This document shows, in pieces, positions 5,757 to 6,019 of a DNA stretch of 6,019 nucleotides. The stretch comes from Methanosarcina sp. UBA5 (GTDB taxonomy: Archaea > Halobacteriota > Methanosarcinia > Methanosarcinales > Methanosarcinaceae). Every line of letters begins with the position of its first letter. Position 1 is the first letter of the stretch. The stretch covers positions 1 to 6,019 of the forward strand of contig NZ_DAVG01000013.1 of NCBI RefSeq assembly GCF_002505485.1, in the 5' to 3' direction. The notes beneath the pieces are model-generated. The model was not told the origin of the DNA. It worked only from the letters and a program-made list of their open reading frames with translations, and did not search any database. A program made the translations under genes and the position numbers.

Positions 5757-6019
5757 TTAAAGTATCAACCTGTCCTTTTTTATCATATGCATGATTTCAA
5801 TTCCTTTTATAGTTTTAATAGCCGTAGAAAAAGACTGGAAACCTAACATTGGACACACTATCCGTTTTATAGATCTATGATCCTGTTCAACAATATTATT
5901 TAAATACTTAATTTGTCGAAGATTTACATTTTGAGGTAACATTTTGTTATTTTTCAGTTCATTTATAGCAGGTGGATAAACTGGATTCTTATCAACGGTT
6001 ATTACTCTTGGAATTTGAT
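5757..6019 (-). CDS. IS6-family DDE transposase, C-terminal part
   Basis: The frame is open from the TAA at 5757-5759 to the right edge, so the N-terminal part is missing only because the window ends. The 86 visible residues start QIPRVITVDKNPVYPPAINEL and continue through RQIKYLNNIVEQDHRSIKR to PMLGFQSF and GIEIMHMIKK. The second catalytic Asp (in TVDKN) and the catalytic Glu (in NNIVEQDHR) are 35 residues apart, the DD(34)E spacing of IS6-type enzymes. An internal Met at 5942 is not the start, because the family sequence continues upstream without a break. The frame is intact as far as seen, so the element may be active. Confidence 0.92.
   Translation of the reverse strand, partial: QIPRVITVDKNPVYPPAINELKNNKMLPQNVNLRQIKYLNNIVEQDHRSIKRIVCPMLGFQSFSTAIKTIKGIEIMHMIKKDRLIL

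Larger units (their letters stand above)
5605..6019 (-). mobile_element. IS6-family insertion sequence, one end, partial
   Basis: The element starts at the terminal repeat ggttccgttgcaaa (5605-5618), which fits IS6-family ends. About 138 bp of AT-rich non-coding DNA follows, then the 3' end of a transposase gene read on the minus strand, and the element runs off the right edge. IS6-family elements move by replicative cointegrate formation and often flank passenger genes. No target duplication can be checked because the other end is outside the window. Confidence 0.8.

Overview
The window looks like a methanogenic archaeon of the Methanosarcina type. The signs are AT-rich intergenic DNA around denser, higher-GC genes, TATA-like boxes, ribosome sites resembling GGTGAT, long inverted repeats between genes, and protein families typical of that genus. 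This placement is by recognition, not by a search.

The core is four genes on the minus strand, reading from right to left. They encode an FMN-binding split-barrel protein (5396-4992), a small CoA_binding_2-type Rossmann protein (4969-4532), a 778-residue fusion of a NifH-type ATPase with a NifD/NifE-type subunit (4482-2146), and a 429-residue NifN/NifK-type subunit (2152-863). Gaps are 22 nt and 49 nt, and the last two genes overlap by 7 nt. The final pair is therefore a complete nitrogenase-superfamily reductase in two genes, with the electron-donating Fe protein fused to the alpha-type subunit. The Fe-protein half keeps the P-loop and both cluster cysteines. The alpha-type half has three cluster cysteines and the beta-type subunit has one in the NifN position. 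This 3+1 pattern predicts a single [4Fe-4S] cluster, as in NifEN, rather than a P-cluster. The FeMo-cofactor ligands are not visible, so nitrogen fixation is unlikely. The substrate is unknown. The system differs from the separate cfbC and cfbD genes of coenzyme F430 synthesis.

On the right, from 5605 to the window edge, lies one end of an IS6-family insertion sequence with the C-terminal part of its DDE transposase. A perfect copy of the same 14-bp terminus, in inverted orientation, occurs at 691-704. The four-gene block therefore sits in a segment of about 4.9 kb bounded by two IS6-type ends.

The left 860 bases are AT-rich and repeat-laden. They hold two hairpin-forming inverted repeats of about 120 bp (93-212 and 717-838), a 19-bp tandem duplication inside the first, a diverged 32-nt palindrome-containing direct repeat at 216-247 and 614-645, and between those copies a small cysteine-rich protein gene (500-303, minus strand).
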